Assembly (NCBI GenBank): GCA_963729295.1
Contig: CAVSNJ010000029.1
Coordinates: forward strand, 248,001-312,000
Direction of reading: 5' to 3'
DNA from: DATJLY01 sp963729295
Lineage (GTDB): Bacteria; Pseudomonadota; Alphaproteobacteria; ATCC43930; CGMCC-115725
DNA length: 64,000 bases
In this document: positions 8,855 through 17,882 of the stretch, piece by piece
How positions within the stretch are numbered: position 1 is the first letter of the stretch
Layout: every line of letters starts with the position of its first letter
Program-made: the position numbers and the translations under genes
The notes under the pieces: model-generated
The model's input: the letters and a program-made list of their open reading frames with translations, nothing else
The model's database searches: none
What the model was told of the DNA's origin: nothing

Positions 8855-9565
8855 TCACCCCATGGCGGCGATGCCGAGGCGCGCGGCAATGCGGCGTGCG
8901 GTCCGCTCGCGCTCTTGCGTCGTCGCGCGATAGGAGTCCTGCACGCGCTTCAGCACGGCCGGCGGCGCCGTCTCGGGCGTGCCGCTGCTGAACGGCGGCT
9001 CGGGCGCGTAGGCGATGGCGAGCTGGATCGCCTCAGCAACCTCGTCGCCGCGCAGATCGGCTGCAACCCTCAGCGCGCCATCGATGCTCGCCGTGACGCC
9101 GGCGGCAAAGACGAAGGTCCCGTCGCGCACCACGCGCTCGTTCACCGGGACGGCGCCGAAGAGCGGCAGAAGATGCATCGAGGCCCAATGCGTCGTCGCC
9201 CTGCGTCCGCGCAAGAGCCCGGCCGCGCCGCAAATCAGCGCGCCGGTGCACACTGACAACAGGCAGCGAACCCTGGCCGCGTGCTCGCGGATCCAGCCGA
9301 GGACGAGCGCGTCGTCCATCAGCGCCTCCTGGCCGAAGCCGCCCGGCACAACCAGAAGGTCGAGCTGCGGCGCTTCGGCAAGCGTCGCATCCGCGACCAA
9401 CTGCAAGCCGCGCAGGTCGCGGACCGGCGCGATGGTCTTGGCGTAGATGCGAAAGGTCGAGTTGGGCAGGCGCGACAGGACCTCGAAAGGACCCGTCAAA
9501 TCGATCTGGTCCACGCCCTCGAACAGGAGTGATCCGATCTCGAGATGGATGTCGGGCAAAATCAT
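8855..9565 (-). CDS. DJ-1/PfpI family protein, isonitrile hydratase-like
   Basis: This 236-residue single-domain protein of the DJ-1/PfpI superfamily most resembles the cyclohexyl-isocyanide (isonitrile) hydratase group, which converts isonitriles to N-formamides. The nucleophile-elbow Cys is in LLSVCTGALICGAAGLL, with DLLVVPGGFGQEAL before it and the conserved THWASMHLL and GVTASIDGALRV after it. The ATG at 9565 gives MILPDIHLEIGSLLFEGVDQ, the normal family N-terminus, although the frame is open further upstream. It is divergent from a GlxA-type regulator carrying the same fold, 68 bases away, so that regulator probably controls this gene. The exact substrate is uncertain. Confidence 0.8.
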   Translation of the reverse strand: MILPDIHLEIGSLLFEGVDQIDLTGPFEVLSRLPNSTFRIYAKTIAPVRDLRGLQLVADATLAEAPQLDLLVVPGGFGQEALMDDALVLGWIREHAARVRCLLSVCTGALICGAAGLLRGRRATTHWASMHLLPLFGAVPVNERVVRDGTFVFAAGVTASIDGALRVAADLRGDEVAEAIQLAIAYAPEPPFSSGTPETAPPAVLKRVQDSYRATTQERERTARRIAARLGIAAMG

Positions 9566-9633
9566 GGCGCGGGCCGCCTTGTCGGAAAGTTGCGATGGAC
9601 AAGGGAAGCCTAGGCTGGCACGGTGTGGCGGAA

Positions 9634-10626
9634 ATGCCAAAGACCCCTCGTTTTCCGCCAAGCCGGTCGCGCGCGGTCGAGATCCTGACCTATCAAGCGG
9701 TGCAGCTCCTCGACGTCGCCGGCCCACTTCAGGTCTTCGCTTCGGCCAACGAGCTGACCGCGCGGCCCGGCGCGCCGCCGCTCTATGCCCCGCGCGTGGT
9801 GTCGGCGGGCGCGCCGGTCGTGACCGCCTCGGCCGGGCTCGCGCTCGCGGCCGCGCCGCTGCCGGACGCGCAGGCGGCGCTCGATACGCTCCTCGTCGCT
9901 GGCGGCCCTGGCGTCCATGCGGCGGCCGCCGATCCGGCACTTCTCAAATGGGTGCGGGCGCGGGCGAAGCGGGCGCGGCGGGTCGCGTCGGTCTGCACCG
10001 GCGCGTTCGTGCTCGCGGCAGCGGGACTGCTCGACGGGCGGCGCGCGGCAACGCACTGGAAGCATTGCGCCGAGCTCGCCCGGCGCTATCCCGCCATCCG
10101 CGTGGAGCCCGACCCGATCTTCGTGCGCGACGGCGCGATCTGGAGTTCGGCCGGCGTGACAGCCGCGATCGACCTGGCGCTGGCGCTCGTCGAAGAGGAT
10201 GTGGGGCGCACGGTGGCGCTGGCCGTGGCGCGCCACCTCGTCATGTTCCTGAAGCGGCCCGGCGGGCAGGCGCAGTTCAGCACCGTGCTCTCGCTGCAGG
10301 GCGCGGAGGATCGCTTCGGTGCGCTCAACGGCTGGATGGCCGCGAGCCTGAGCGGGGACCTATCGCTTCCCGCGCTCGCGCAAAAAGCCGGGATGAGCGA
10401 GCGCAGCTTCAGCCGGCGCTATGCCGAGGCGACGGGGATCACGCCGGCGCGCGCGGTCGAACGGCTTCGGGTGGAAGCGGCGCGGCGGCTGCTTTCCGAT
10501 ACGCGCCTGCCGGTCAAGCGCATCGCCCAGCGCTGCGGCTTCGGATCGGAGGAAACGCTGCGCCGCAGCTTCGTGCGCCTGCTCGCCGCGGCGCCGCAGG
10601 ACTACCGCCAGCGCTTCAGCGGCTGA
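9634..10626 (+). CDS. GlxA-type AraC family transcriptional regulator (DJ-1/PfpI + HTH)
   Basis: This 330-residue transcription factor has an N-terminal DJ-1/PfpI ligand-sensing domain (about 15-195, with the Cys elbow RVASVCTGAFVLAAAGLL and THWKHCAELA) and a C-terminal AraC double helix-turn-helix (about 225-325). The latter shows LALPALAQKAGMSERSFSRR-like first and RIAQRCGFGSEETLRRSF second recognition helices. The start is taken as the ATG at 9634 (MPKTPRFPPS); an in-frame ATG at 9595 is possible but would leave only about 30 bases to the divergent start. Gene pairing suggests it regulates the neighbouring PfpI enzyme and itself. Confidence 0.88.
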   Translation: MPKTPRFPPSRSRAVEILTYQAVQLLDVAGPLQVFASANELTARPGAPPLYAPRVVSAGAPVVTASAGLALAAAPLPDAQAALDTLLVAGGPGVHAAAADPALLKWVRARAKRARRVASVCTGAFVLAAAGLLDGRRAATHWKHCAELARRYPAIRVEPDPIFVRDGAIWSSAGVTAAIDLALALVEEDVGRTVALAVARHLVMFLKRPGGQAQFSTVLSLQGAEDRFGALNGWMAASLSGDLSLPALAQKAGMSERSFSRRYAEATGITPARAVERLRVEAARRLLSDTRLPVKRIAQRCGFGSEETLRRSFVRLLAAAPQDYRQRFSG

Positions 10627-10632
10627 GCCCGG

Positions 10633-11472
10633 TCACGCTTTCGCCGGCGACCAGTCGTAGATGTGGGTGAGCGTCTCGCCCATCAGCGCGGCGCGATCGC
10701 TCGCCGACAGGCGATCGATGACGCGAAACGCCTCGACGCCTTCCCTGTAGGTCAGGAGCGCCACCGCGCGCGTCCAGTCGGTGCCCCACATGCAGCGCTC
10801 GAAGCCGAAGGCGTCGAAGATGCGGAAGAGCGGGTCCCAAATATCCTTGTAGGGGAACGGCTGGTGCGAGAGCGTGCACGCGCCGCTGATCTTGATCGCG
10901 ACGTTGTCGTGGTCGGCAAGCGCCAGCACCTTCGGCAGCTCGGCCCAGGGCTGTGCCGGCGCCGGCGGCTCGAACGGCTGCTGCAGGCCGAGGTGATCGA
11001 CCACCAGCATCGTATTCGGATTGCTGGCTGCGAGCTGCCGGGCCTGCTCGATGCGGCCCCAGATCAACAGGTTGACCGGGAGCGCGTGCCGCGCGGCGGC
11101 GGCAAGAACCCGGTTGAGGCCGGGATCGGCCGCATCCTCGGACGCGCGGTTCAGCATGAGCCGGATCGCGACCGCACCCTCGCACGCCGCCCATTCGGCG
11201 ATCGTGTCTGCCACTTTGGCATCGTTCGGATCGACCGGTTTGATCAGCCCGAACCGGCCGGGATGCGCGGCGCGGACCTCGAGTGCGTAGCTGGCGTCGT
11301 AGCCGTACATGGTGAAGGGCGAGACGAGCAGCGCGCCGTCGACGCCGACGGCGTCCATGGCGGCCACCATCTGGTCACCGGTCACCTCCTTGGGCCCGTG
11401 CAGCACGGCGAGCCAGCGCCGGCCAGGATGGTCGCGTTCGTAGGCGTGGACTTGCGCGTCGATCGTCAGCAT
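10633..11472 (-). CDS. Amidohydrolase family (Amidohydro_2) protein
   Basis: This 279-residue TIM-barrel metal-dependent hydrolase is of the Amidohydrolase_2 type, a group that includes lactonases and decarboxylases of aromatic and sugar-acid pathways. The metal-site region starts at MLTIDAQVHAYERDHPGR. Later landmarks are LPVNLLIWGR, MLVVDHLGLQQP with the conserved His, the lysine strand NVAIKISGA and the C-terminal RCMWGTDWTRAVALLTYREG with the conserved Asp. The ATG at 11472 is clear. It converges on the AraC regulator with six bases between them, and its partner genes are not obvious. The family is secure but the substrate is not. Confidence 0.85.
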   Translation of the reverse strand: MLTIDAQVHAYERDHPGRRWLAVLHGPKEVTGDQMVAAMDAVGVDGALLVSPFTMYGYDASYALEVRAAHPGRFGLIKPVDPNDAKVADTIAEWAACEGAVAIRLMLNRASEDAADPGLNRVLAAAARHALPVNLLIWGRIEQARQLAASNPNTMLVVDHLGLQQPFEPPAPAQPWAELPKVLALADHDNVAIKISGACTLSHQPFPYKDIWDPLFRIFDAFGFERCMWGTDWTRAVALLTYREGVEAFRVIDRLSASDRAALMGETLTHIYDWSPAKA

Positions 11473-11502
11473 GGCGGCCTCCCCGCGGGAGCCGCAAAAC
11501 TA

Positions 11503-13374
11503 TCACGGCGGGCGCTGGCGCCGCCAGAACTGCACGGGCCGCGTCACGCGCCGGCGGTAGAGCAGCGGGAACGGGTTCCGCGTCGCCGCCGGGGCAAACG
11601 CGCGCGCGTTCTCAATCACCGCCTCGCCCATCGTTTCGAGCGCGATATAGCCCATGATGTCGTCGACGCGCGGCACGCGCGCGGGCCGCACCACGATCGC
11701 CACCTGCCCGCCGCGCCGCGCCACCCGGCCGATCACGTCGAACATCGTGTCGGTCGAGAGCGTCAGCACGAAATCGGTGCGCGCGAGATCGCCGAGCGTC
11801 GTCTCGGGCGTGCGCCCGTGCCACAGCTTGAAGCCGGGATCGAGCCGCAGATAGCCTTTGAGTCGGCGCCCGTCTGCCACCATGAGATAGATCGGCCGGC
11901 CGGTCTCGCTCAAAGTCGTCACCGTCTCGTCGACAGTCGCGGTCGCCGGCCGTATCGCGAAATCGCGCGACATGACGCTTTCCGCGTGCCGTATACGGAA
12001 CATGTTGGCCTGGAGCGCGTCCGGTACCTCGTGGCCCTTGGTGGCGAGCTTCAAGGTGTAGATCGACTGGTGCATCAGCTCGCGCCGCACCGCGATCGCC
12101 GCCGTGACGCACAGGATCATCGGCACGATCACGTTGTAATCGCGCGTCAGCTCGAACACCATGACGATCGCCGTCATGGCCGCGCCCGTCGTGCCGCCCA
12201 AGAGCCCGGCCATGCCGACGATCGCGAAGTCGAGCGTGGTCACGTCGAGATGAGGCCAAAGAAGGAGGCAGACCGAGCCGAACGCGCCGCCCAGGCTCGC
12301 GCCGATGACGAGGGAGGCCGAGAACACGCCGCCACTGCCGCCCGAGCCGAGCGTGAGCCCGGTCGCGATCAGCTTCGCCGCGAAGAGCAGCAGGAAGAAT
12401 TCCGGCGTGGTGATGTCGCCGTGGAGAATGTCCTGGAGCGCCGCGTAGCTTGGCCCCTCGATGTAGTAGTAACCGGTCCCCACCATCATCAGGTAAGCGA
12501 GGATGCCGACCGCGAGCATGCCGATGGCGTGGCGGAAATAGGGGCTCGGCGAGATCTTGGCGAATTGCCGCTCGAGCCAGCCGAGCCACCAGATCATGAA
12601 CCAGGAGACGAAGCCGAGCAGGATGCCGAACGGGATGTAGGGCAGGAGCGACACGATGCCCGAGATGTGCATTCGCGAGGCGGTGATGGTGGTGACGAGG
12701 AAGGTCGGCTGGAGCCCATAGAAGAACCGGGCGACGAACGTGCCGGCGCCGGCGGCGATCGTCACCGGGAGCAGCGTGCGCGGGCTGATCTCGGGCATCA
12801 TCAGCTCGACCGCGAAGATGATCGAGCCCAAGGGCGCGTTAAAGGCCGCAGCAAGGCCGGCGGCGCCGCCCGCGGCCACCAGCGTCATGCGCTGCCACTG
12901 GGCGATGCGGGTGAGGCGCGACAGGCGCGAGGCGAGCGCCGCGCCGATCTGCACGATCGCCGCCTCGCGCCCGACCGAGCCGCCCGTGGCGCTCTGCACG
13001 CCGGCCGCCAAGGATTTGACGATCGCCGAGACGGCCCGGACCCGGCCCTCGCGGTAATAAATCGCATCGATGATGTCGGAGACGCCCTGGCCGCGCCAGT
13101 CCTCGGGCTGCATCCGAAACAAAAATATGACAACGATGCCGCCGATCGCCGGCGAAAACATGACGAGGGGGCCAAGCCAGCTCATCGGCGTGTGCAGGTT
13201 CGGATCGTAATAAAACGAGACAATGCCGAGAAAAAAGAGATTGTGAATCCCTGCGACGAAGGCCCGGAACAGGACGGCCGCGCCCCCGGTTACGGTCCCG
13301 ACCACGAGGGCCAGCGCCGCCAGCTCCGCGAGCGTGACGAATCGTTCGTCGGTGGCCGGCGAACTCTTCCGCAA
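11503..13374 (-). CDS. ClC-family chloride channel/transporter with CBS domains
   Basis: This 623-residue membrane protein of the ClC family carries chloride, or chloride against protons. About ten hydrophobic helices fill residues 15-445, with the anion-path signatures GSVGREAAIVQIGA (equivalent of the GREGP motif, here with Ala in place of Pro) and LGSGGSGGVFSASL, and GGTTGAAMTAIVMVFELT. The C-terminal cytoplasmic part (about 470-600) has a CBS pair seen around SVMSRDFAIRPATATVDET and LARTDFVLTLSTDTMFDVI, probably a nucleotide-sensing regulatory module. The gating Glu is the Glu of GREA. The gene stands alone; the 289 bases upstream to the sugar transferase show no gene. Confidence 0.92.
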   Translation of the reverse strand: MRKSSPATDERFVTLAELAALALVVGTVTGGAAVLFRAFVAGIHNLFFLGIVSFYYDPNLHTPMSWLGPLVMFSPAIGGIVVIFLFRMQPEDWRGQGVSDIIDAIYYREGRVRAVSAIVKSLAAGVQSATGGSVGREAAIVQIGAALASRLSRLTRIAQWQRMTLVAAGGAAGLAAAFNAPLGSIIFAVELMMPEISPRTLLPVTIAAGAGTFVARFFYGLQPTFLVTTITASRMHISGIVSLLPYIPFGILLGFVSWFMIWWLGWLERQFAKISPSPYFRHAIGMLAVGILAYLMMVGTGYYYIEGPSYAALQDILHGDITTPEFFLLLFAAKLIATGLTLGSGGSGGVFSASLVIGASLGGAFGSVCLLLWPHLDVTTLDFAIVGMAGLLGGTTGAAMTAIVMVFELTRDYNVIVPMILCVTAAIAVRRELMHQSIYTLKLATKGHEVPDALQANMFRIRHAESVMSRDFAIRPATATVDETVTTLSETGRPIYLMVADGRRLKGYLRLDPGFKLWHGRTPETTLGDLARTDFVLTLSTDTMFDVIGRVARRGGQVAIVVRPARVPRVDDIMGYIALETMGEAVIENARAFAPAATRNPFPLLYRRRVTRPVQFWRRQRPP

Positions 13375-13663
13375 CCTCGAATCTCCCTGCCGGCCGCGCC
13401 GCCATTCGGCGGCGAGCCATGAAACCCTCGGTATCTCAACGACGGCGCCGGGAAGTTTAGTCCATCGGGCGCGTTAATGCAGCAGCAGCTTGCGGCGCAT
13501 CGCACGCATCGGAACCACCCTCGCCTCTCGGTGTTATTGACGCGCACCGGGTTTACTCACAGGAGAACTTTCGTCCGACGGGCCGCACGGATCGGGTCAG
13601 CGCTGCTGGTACGGCGCCCCATCCCGGAAGCCCGCTCGTGGCCATTCAATCCGCACGTTCGAG

Positions 13664-15166
13664 GTGCCGATCGACACGCGTCGCGCGAGCACGGTTTTGA
13701 CGGACGGGTTCATGTTGCACAGCTACGCCTCGCCGCCCAGTTTCTTGTTGAGCCGCCGGGCTTCGGCACAGCATCCCTACATGGTCCGGCACGACGTGAT
13801 GGTGGTCGCGGCCGGCACGCTGCGGGCGATCGACGTGGCCCTCATCCCGGTGACCGCGCTCATCGCCTATGTGCTGCGCTTCGGCACGCTCGACATCGAC
13901 CTCAGCCACCTCGTGGTCGTGCCGTTCGGCATGCTCGTCATCGCGAACGCGATGTCGGTGGTGCAGGCCTACGATCCGCGCGAGCTCGCAAACCTCAAGG
14001 CGCAGTTGAGCCGGGTCGCCGCCGGCTGGGCCATGACCTTCGCGCTACTCATCGCCGTGGCGTTTTTCGACAAGGTCAGCAACCAGTTCTCGCGCCTCTG
14101 GATCGGCTCGTGGTTCTCGCTCGGCATTTCCGCCTCGCTCGCCGCGAGGTGCGTGCTGTGCGCCTATCTCGGCAAGCGCAAGCGCGACGGCACGCTCACG
14201 GTCGATGTCGCGATCGTCGGCACGCCCGCTTTCGTCACGCAAGTGCGCCGGCGCCTTGCCGGCGAGACCGGGCTCGATTTTCGCGTGGTCGGCCAGTTCG
14301 AGCCGCGCATCGGCCAGTCGGCCGGCGACGGCGGCCCCGACACGATCGACGCGCTCCTGCGCCTGGCGCGCCGCACGCGCATCCACGAGATCATCGTGCA
14401 ACTGCCGGAGAAGCGCGAGGCCGGCTTCAACGCCATGATCGAAAAGCTCGGCGAGCTGCCGGTCAATGTCAGCCTGTGTCCGGACCTGTCGGACCTTTCG
14501 ATCGTGCCGCGCCGGTTCGCGCTGCTGCGCGAGGCGGTGATGATCAACGTGTTCGAGCGTCCGCTCGCCGGCTGGGGCATGATCCTGAAGCGGATCGAGG
14601 ACGCGGTGCTGAGCGCGCTGATCTTGTTCCTGTTCCTGCCGCTGATGGGCTTGATCGCGCTCCTCGTCAAGCTCGGCAGCCCGGGGCCGATGTTCTTCCG
14701 CCAGCAGCGCTTCGGCTTCAACAACAATCCGATCTGGGTCTACAAGTTCCGCACCATGTATCACGGTGCGGGAAACGACCTGGCCGTGCCGCAGGCGCGG
14801 CGCAAGGACCCACGCGTGACGCGCATCGGCGCGGTGCTGCGGCATACGAGCCTCGACGAATTGCCGCAGCTCGTCAATGTGCTCAAGGGCGAGATGTCGC
14901 TCGTCGGCCCGCGCCCGCACGCGATCGCGCACAACGAATACTATGCCAAGCTCATCGACCGCTATCTCCACCGCCATCGCGTCAAGCCGGGCATCACCGG
15001 CTGGGCCCAGGTGAACGGCTTGCGCGGCGAGACTCCGACCATCGAGGCGATGCACCAACGCGTGAAGCACGACCTGTTCTATATCGAGAACTGGTCGATC
15101 TGGTTCGATCTGTGGATCCTGATGCGCACCTTCGCGGTCGGCTTCGTCCATCCCAACGCCTACTGA
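13664..15166 (+). CDS. Undecaprenyl-phosphate sugar phosphotransferase (WcaJ-like)
   Basis: This priming enzyme for polysaccharide synthesis transfers a sugar 1-phosphate from a nucleotide sugar to undecaprenyl phosphate at the inner membrane. Four to five N-terminal membrane helices lie between residues 45 and 170, followed by a CoA-binding-like nucleotide domain (about 180-300), another helix (LILFLFLPLMGLIALLV) and the bacterial sugar transferase domain. That domain shows SPGPMFFRQQRFG, YKFRTMY, SLDELPQLVNVLKGEMSLVGPRP and KPGITGWAQVNGLRGET. The first usable start is a GTG at 13664; an ATG at 13712 (MLHSYASPPS) is an equally good alternative. It heads a plus-strand run of three glycan genes facing gmd-fcl. 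Confidence 0.9.
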   Translation: MPIDTRRASTVLTDGFMLHSYASPPSFLLSRRASAQHPYMVRHDVMVVAAGTLRAIDVALIPVTALIAYVLRFGTLDIDLSHLVVVPFGMLVIANAMSVVQAYDPRELANLKAQLSRVAAGWAMTFALLIAVAFFDKVSNQFSRLWIGSWFSLGISASLAARCVLCAYLGKRKRDGTLTVDVAIVGTPAFVTQVRRRLAGETGLDFRVVGQFEPRIGQSAGDGGPDTIDALLRLARRTRIHEIIVQLPEKREAGFNAMIEKLGELPVNVSLCPDLSDLSIVPRRFALLREAVMINVFERPLAGWGMILKRIEDAVLSALILFLFLPLMGLIALLVKLGSPGPMFFRQQRFGFNNNPIWVYKFRTMYHGAGNDLAVPQARRKDPRVTRIGAVLRHTSLDELPQLVNVLKGEMSLVGPRPHAIAHNEYYAKLIDRYLHRHRVKPGITGWAQVNGLRGETPTIEAMHQRVKHDLFYIENWSIWFDLWILMRTFAVGFVHPNAY

Positions 15167-15234
15167 CGCCGGAACCGGTTCGGCGGCGCCGCCGTTAGCG
15201 GAGGCGCGTCGACGCGCGACAATCAAGCAAAGCC

Positions 15235-16509
15235 ATGAAAGGACTGGAAGAATCGCATAGCGAAGCGACGGTGGCGGCCGATTGGGGCGTGGCGCTTCAG
15301 CCGGAGCCTCGCACCGCCGACCGCACGCACGAGGCGGCACCGCGCCAGCATGACGGCGCGGCGCCGGCCGACGGCGCGACGGCGATCGCCTTCGTGTGGG
15401 AGAGTTTCGCCCCGCACCATCTCGAGCGCTGCCATGCCTGCGCCGAGCGCTTGGCGCCGCGCTTTTCCGTGCACGGCATCGAGATCGCGACCTACAGCGC
15501 CGGCTATCACCCCTGGCGCAAGGGCAGCGACAGCGAGGGCGTGCGCAAGATCACGCTCTTTCCCGAGGCCGTGCGCGAGGAGATCGGGACGCTCCGCTGC
15601 GCCTTCCGCATCGTCAAGACTTGCCTCGGCATCGGCGCGCGCCACGTCTTCCTGTGCAACTACGAATCGCCCGCGATCTTCCTGTCGGCGGTCGCGCTGC
15701 GGCTCCTCGGGCGGCACATCATCGTCATGCAGGATTCGAAATTCGACGACAAGCAGCGTCACCTCCTGCTCGAGCTCCTGAAAAGCGTGTTTTACCGGCC
15801 CTATCACGCGGCGCTCGCGGCCGGCGAACGCACGAAATCTTATCTCCGCTTCCTCGGATTTCCCGAGGACCGCATCTATCTCGGCTACGACACGATCTCG
15901 GTGGCGCGGGTGCAGCGCCTCGCCGGGACCCCGCCCGCGCCCGGCGGCGTGCCGCATGGCGAGCGCCATTTCACCGTGATCGCCCGCTTCATCGCCAAGA
16001 AGAACATCGCGCTCGCGCTCGAAGCCTATGCGCTTTATTGCGCGCAGGTTGCGCCGCATCGCACGCCGCGCGCGCTCAGGCTGTGCGGCTCGGGCGAGCT
16101 CGAGTCGGAGCTGCGGCGCCAGGCGGCGGAGCTCGGCCTCGAGCGTGTGGCGTTCCTCGGCTATGTCGGCGAGGAGGCCGTGGCGCGCACCCTCGGCTCA
16201 AGCCTCGCGCTCGTGCTGCCGAGCATCGAGGAGCAGCACGGGCTCGTCGTCAACGAAGCGCTCGCGATGGGCGTGCCGGTGCTCCTTTCGGACAATTGCG
16301 GCGCGCGCGATCTGCTCGTCCGCAACGGCATCAACGGCTATGTGTTCGAGGCCGACAATGCCCAGGGACTGGCCTATTTCCTGGGCCTCGTGGACCGGGA
16401 CGAAACCGAATGGGCACGGCTTGCGCGCGGCACGCGGCGGTTCCTCGGCGCGGCCGACGCCGGCTTCTTCGTCACCGCCGTGGAACGCGCGCTCGATCAG
16501 TTCGTCTGA
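15235..16509 (+). CDS. Glycosyltransferase family 4 protein
   Basis: This 424-residue GT-B glycosyltransferase of the GT4 (glycosyl transferases group 1) type would add a sugar from a nucleotide donor to the lipid-linked glycan on the cytoplasmic face. The donor-binding C-terminal half shows HFTVIARFIAKKNIALALEAY, LCGSGELESELRRQA, VAFLGYVGEE and the E-x7-E signature in PSIEEQHGLVVNEALAMGVPVL. The first about 50 residues are low-complexity and unlike the family, so translation might begin later, but the ATG at 15235 is the only convenient start. Sugar specificity is not readable; the neighbouring GDP-fucose genes make a fucosyl- or mannosyltransferase plausible. Confidence 0.85.
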   Translation: MKGLEESHSEATVAADWGVALQPEPRTADRTHEAAPRQHDGAAPADGATAIAFVWESFAPHHLERCHACAERLAPRFSVHGIEIATYSAGYHPWRKGSDSEGVRKITLFPEAVREEIGTLRCAFRIVKTCLGIGARHVFLCNYESPAIFLSAVALRLLGRHIIVMQDSKFDDKQRHLLLELLKSVFYRPYHAALAAGERTKSYLRFLGFPEDRIYLGYDTISVARVQRLAGTPPAPGGVPHGERHFTVIARFIAKKNIALALEAYALYCAQVAPHRTPRALRLCGSGELESELRRQAAELGLERVAFLGYVGEEAVARTLGSSLALVLPSIEEQHGLVVNEALAMGVPVLLSDNCGARDLLVRNGINGYVFEADNAQGLAYFLGLVDRDETEWARLARGTRRFLGAADAGFFVTAVERALDQFV

Positions 16510-16576
16510 CGCGGAGGTTTCGGAGCTCTGCAACCTTCCTCCCCGTTTTTCGTTAGCGGCCTGGCGGAGGTTGAGC

Positions 16577-17875
16577 GTGGCAACCGATCGCGGCGTATTG
16601 GCGCTGAATTCCGGCAAGATGGGCGGCGGATTGCGTGTGACCGAGGCGCCCGAGGGCGCACCGGCGCTGCGCGCCCCGCGCGTCGCCTATTTCGGTCCCG
16701 ATCTCGACGATCCCGCAGTGCGGCGGCGCGTCGCGCAATGGCGCCATGCCGGCTTCGACGTGCTGGCCGCCGCCTTCGCCCGCCGCGGCCGCGAGGAGGA
16801 CCGGTTCGCGATCAATCTCGGCCGGATCAGCGCGCGCTCGCGCCTGCGGCGCATTGTGCCGCTGCTGTGCGCCGCCGCGCGCCTCTTCCGCATGAGGAAG
16901 CGCCTTGCCGACATCGACCTCTATATCGCGCGCAACGTCGACAATGCGTTTCTGGCGCTGTTCGCGCGCCGCATCACGCGCACCCGCGCGCCACTCGTCT
17001 ACGAGGTGCTCGACGTCAACAGTTCCTGCACCGGGGCGGGGCTCCAGGCCTGGCTCCTGCTCAAGCTCGAGAACCTCGTCCTCGCGCGCATCTGCCTCCT
17101 CGTCGTGAGCTCGCCCTATTTCATCCGCGACTATTACGAAAAGCACCTGACGTTCCGCACCAACTGGCTGCTGTTCGAAAACAAGGTGCCGCGCCACGCG
17201 CGCCTGCCGCGCCGCCGGCTGCTGCCGCCGGCGCACCTGCCCGGCGAAGGCGAAAGGCCGTGGCGGATCGGCTGGTTCGGCTATCTCGACGACGAGCGGA
17301 GCTGGCACATCTTGCGCCGCCTCGCGATGGAGCTGCCGAACCGCGTTTCGCTCTCTATCCGCGGCATGCCGTACGACAATTTCGACATGAAGAATTTCCT
17401 GCACGACATCGAGACGCTCGACAATGCGGTCTATGGCGGACCGTTCCGCAATCCCGACGATCTTGCCGAGATCTATGGCGCGGTCGACATCGTGTGGTCG
17501 GCCGACTGCAACGCGCCGTCGGCCAATTCGAAGTGGCTCCTGACCAACGGCATCTACGAGGCGGGTTTCTTCGGCAAGCCGGTCATCGGCCTCGCCGGCA
17601 CGGCAATCGGCGAATTCCTGGAGCGGCACCGGTCCGGCTGGTCGCTCGAGGGGCCGCCCGCCGAGGCGCTCATTTCGCTCATCGCGCGGCTCACGCCCGA
17701 TGCCTATCGCGAGAAGCAGACGGCGATCTTCGCGCTGGGCCAGGAGCGCTTCGTCGAGACCGACGAGGTGAGCGCCATCTGGCGCATGGTGCAAAGCCAG
17801 GAAATGCGCCAGCTCCGGCCGCTCGCCGTGGCCGAGGGCACCGACGGTTCGCCCGACGAAGCGCTCGGAACCTAG
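16577..17875 (+). CDS. Glycosyltransferase-like protein of the polysaccharide cluster
   Basis: This 432-residue protein has GT-B glycosyltransferase architecture. The N-terminal half holds VAYFGPDLDDPAVRRRVAQW and YIARNVDNAFLALF, and the C-terminal half holds RIGWFGYLDDERSWHILRR, LSIRGMPYDN and a donor-site-like ANSKWLLTNGIYEAGFFGKPVIGL. A long open frame extends upstream through the previous gene, but the GTG at 16577 sits seven bases after GGAGG, which decides the start. It begins 67 bases after the GT4 gene and ends eight bases from the convergent fcl. Its role in the same surface glycan is inferred from position; donor and acceptor are unknown. Confidence 0.75.
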   Translation: MATDRGVLALNSGKMGGGLRVTEAPEGAPALRAPRVAYFGPDLDDPAVRRRVAQWRHAGFDVLAAAFARRGREEDRFAINLGRISARSRLRRIVPLLCAAARLFRMRKRLADIDLYIARNVDNAFLALFARRITRTRAPLVYEVLDVNSSCTGAGLQAWLLLKLENLVLARICLLVVSSPYFIRDYYEKHLTFRTNWLLFENKVPRHARLPRRRLLPPAHLPGEGERPWRIGWFGYLDDERSWHILRRLAMELPNRVSLSIRGMPYDNFDMKNFLHDIETLDNAVYGGPFRNPDDLAEIYGAVDIVWSADCNAPSANSKWLLTNGIYEAGFFGKPVIGLAGTAIGEFLERHRSGWSLEGPPAEALISLIARLTPDAYREKQTAIFALGQERFVETDEVSAIWRMVQSQEMRQLRPLAVAEGTDGSPDEALGT

Positions 17876-17882
17876 TGTTGGA

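Noticed and set aside
10663..13422. Plus-strand open frame of about 919 codons opposite the amidohydrolase and ClC genes
   Set aside because: Arg/Asp/Glu-rich shadow without any family motif; both minus-strand genes are well-formed.
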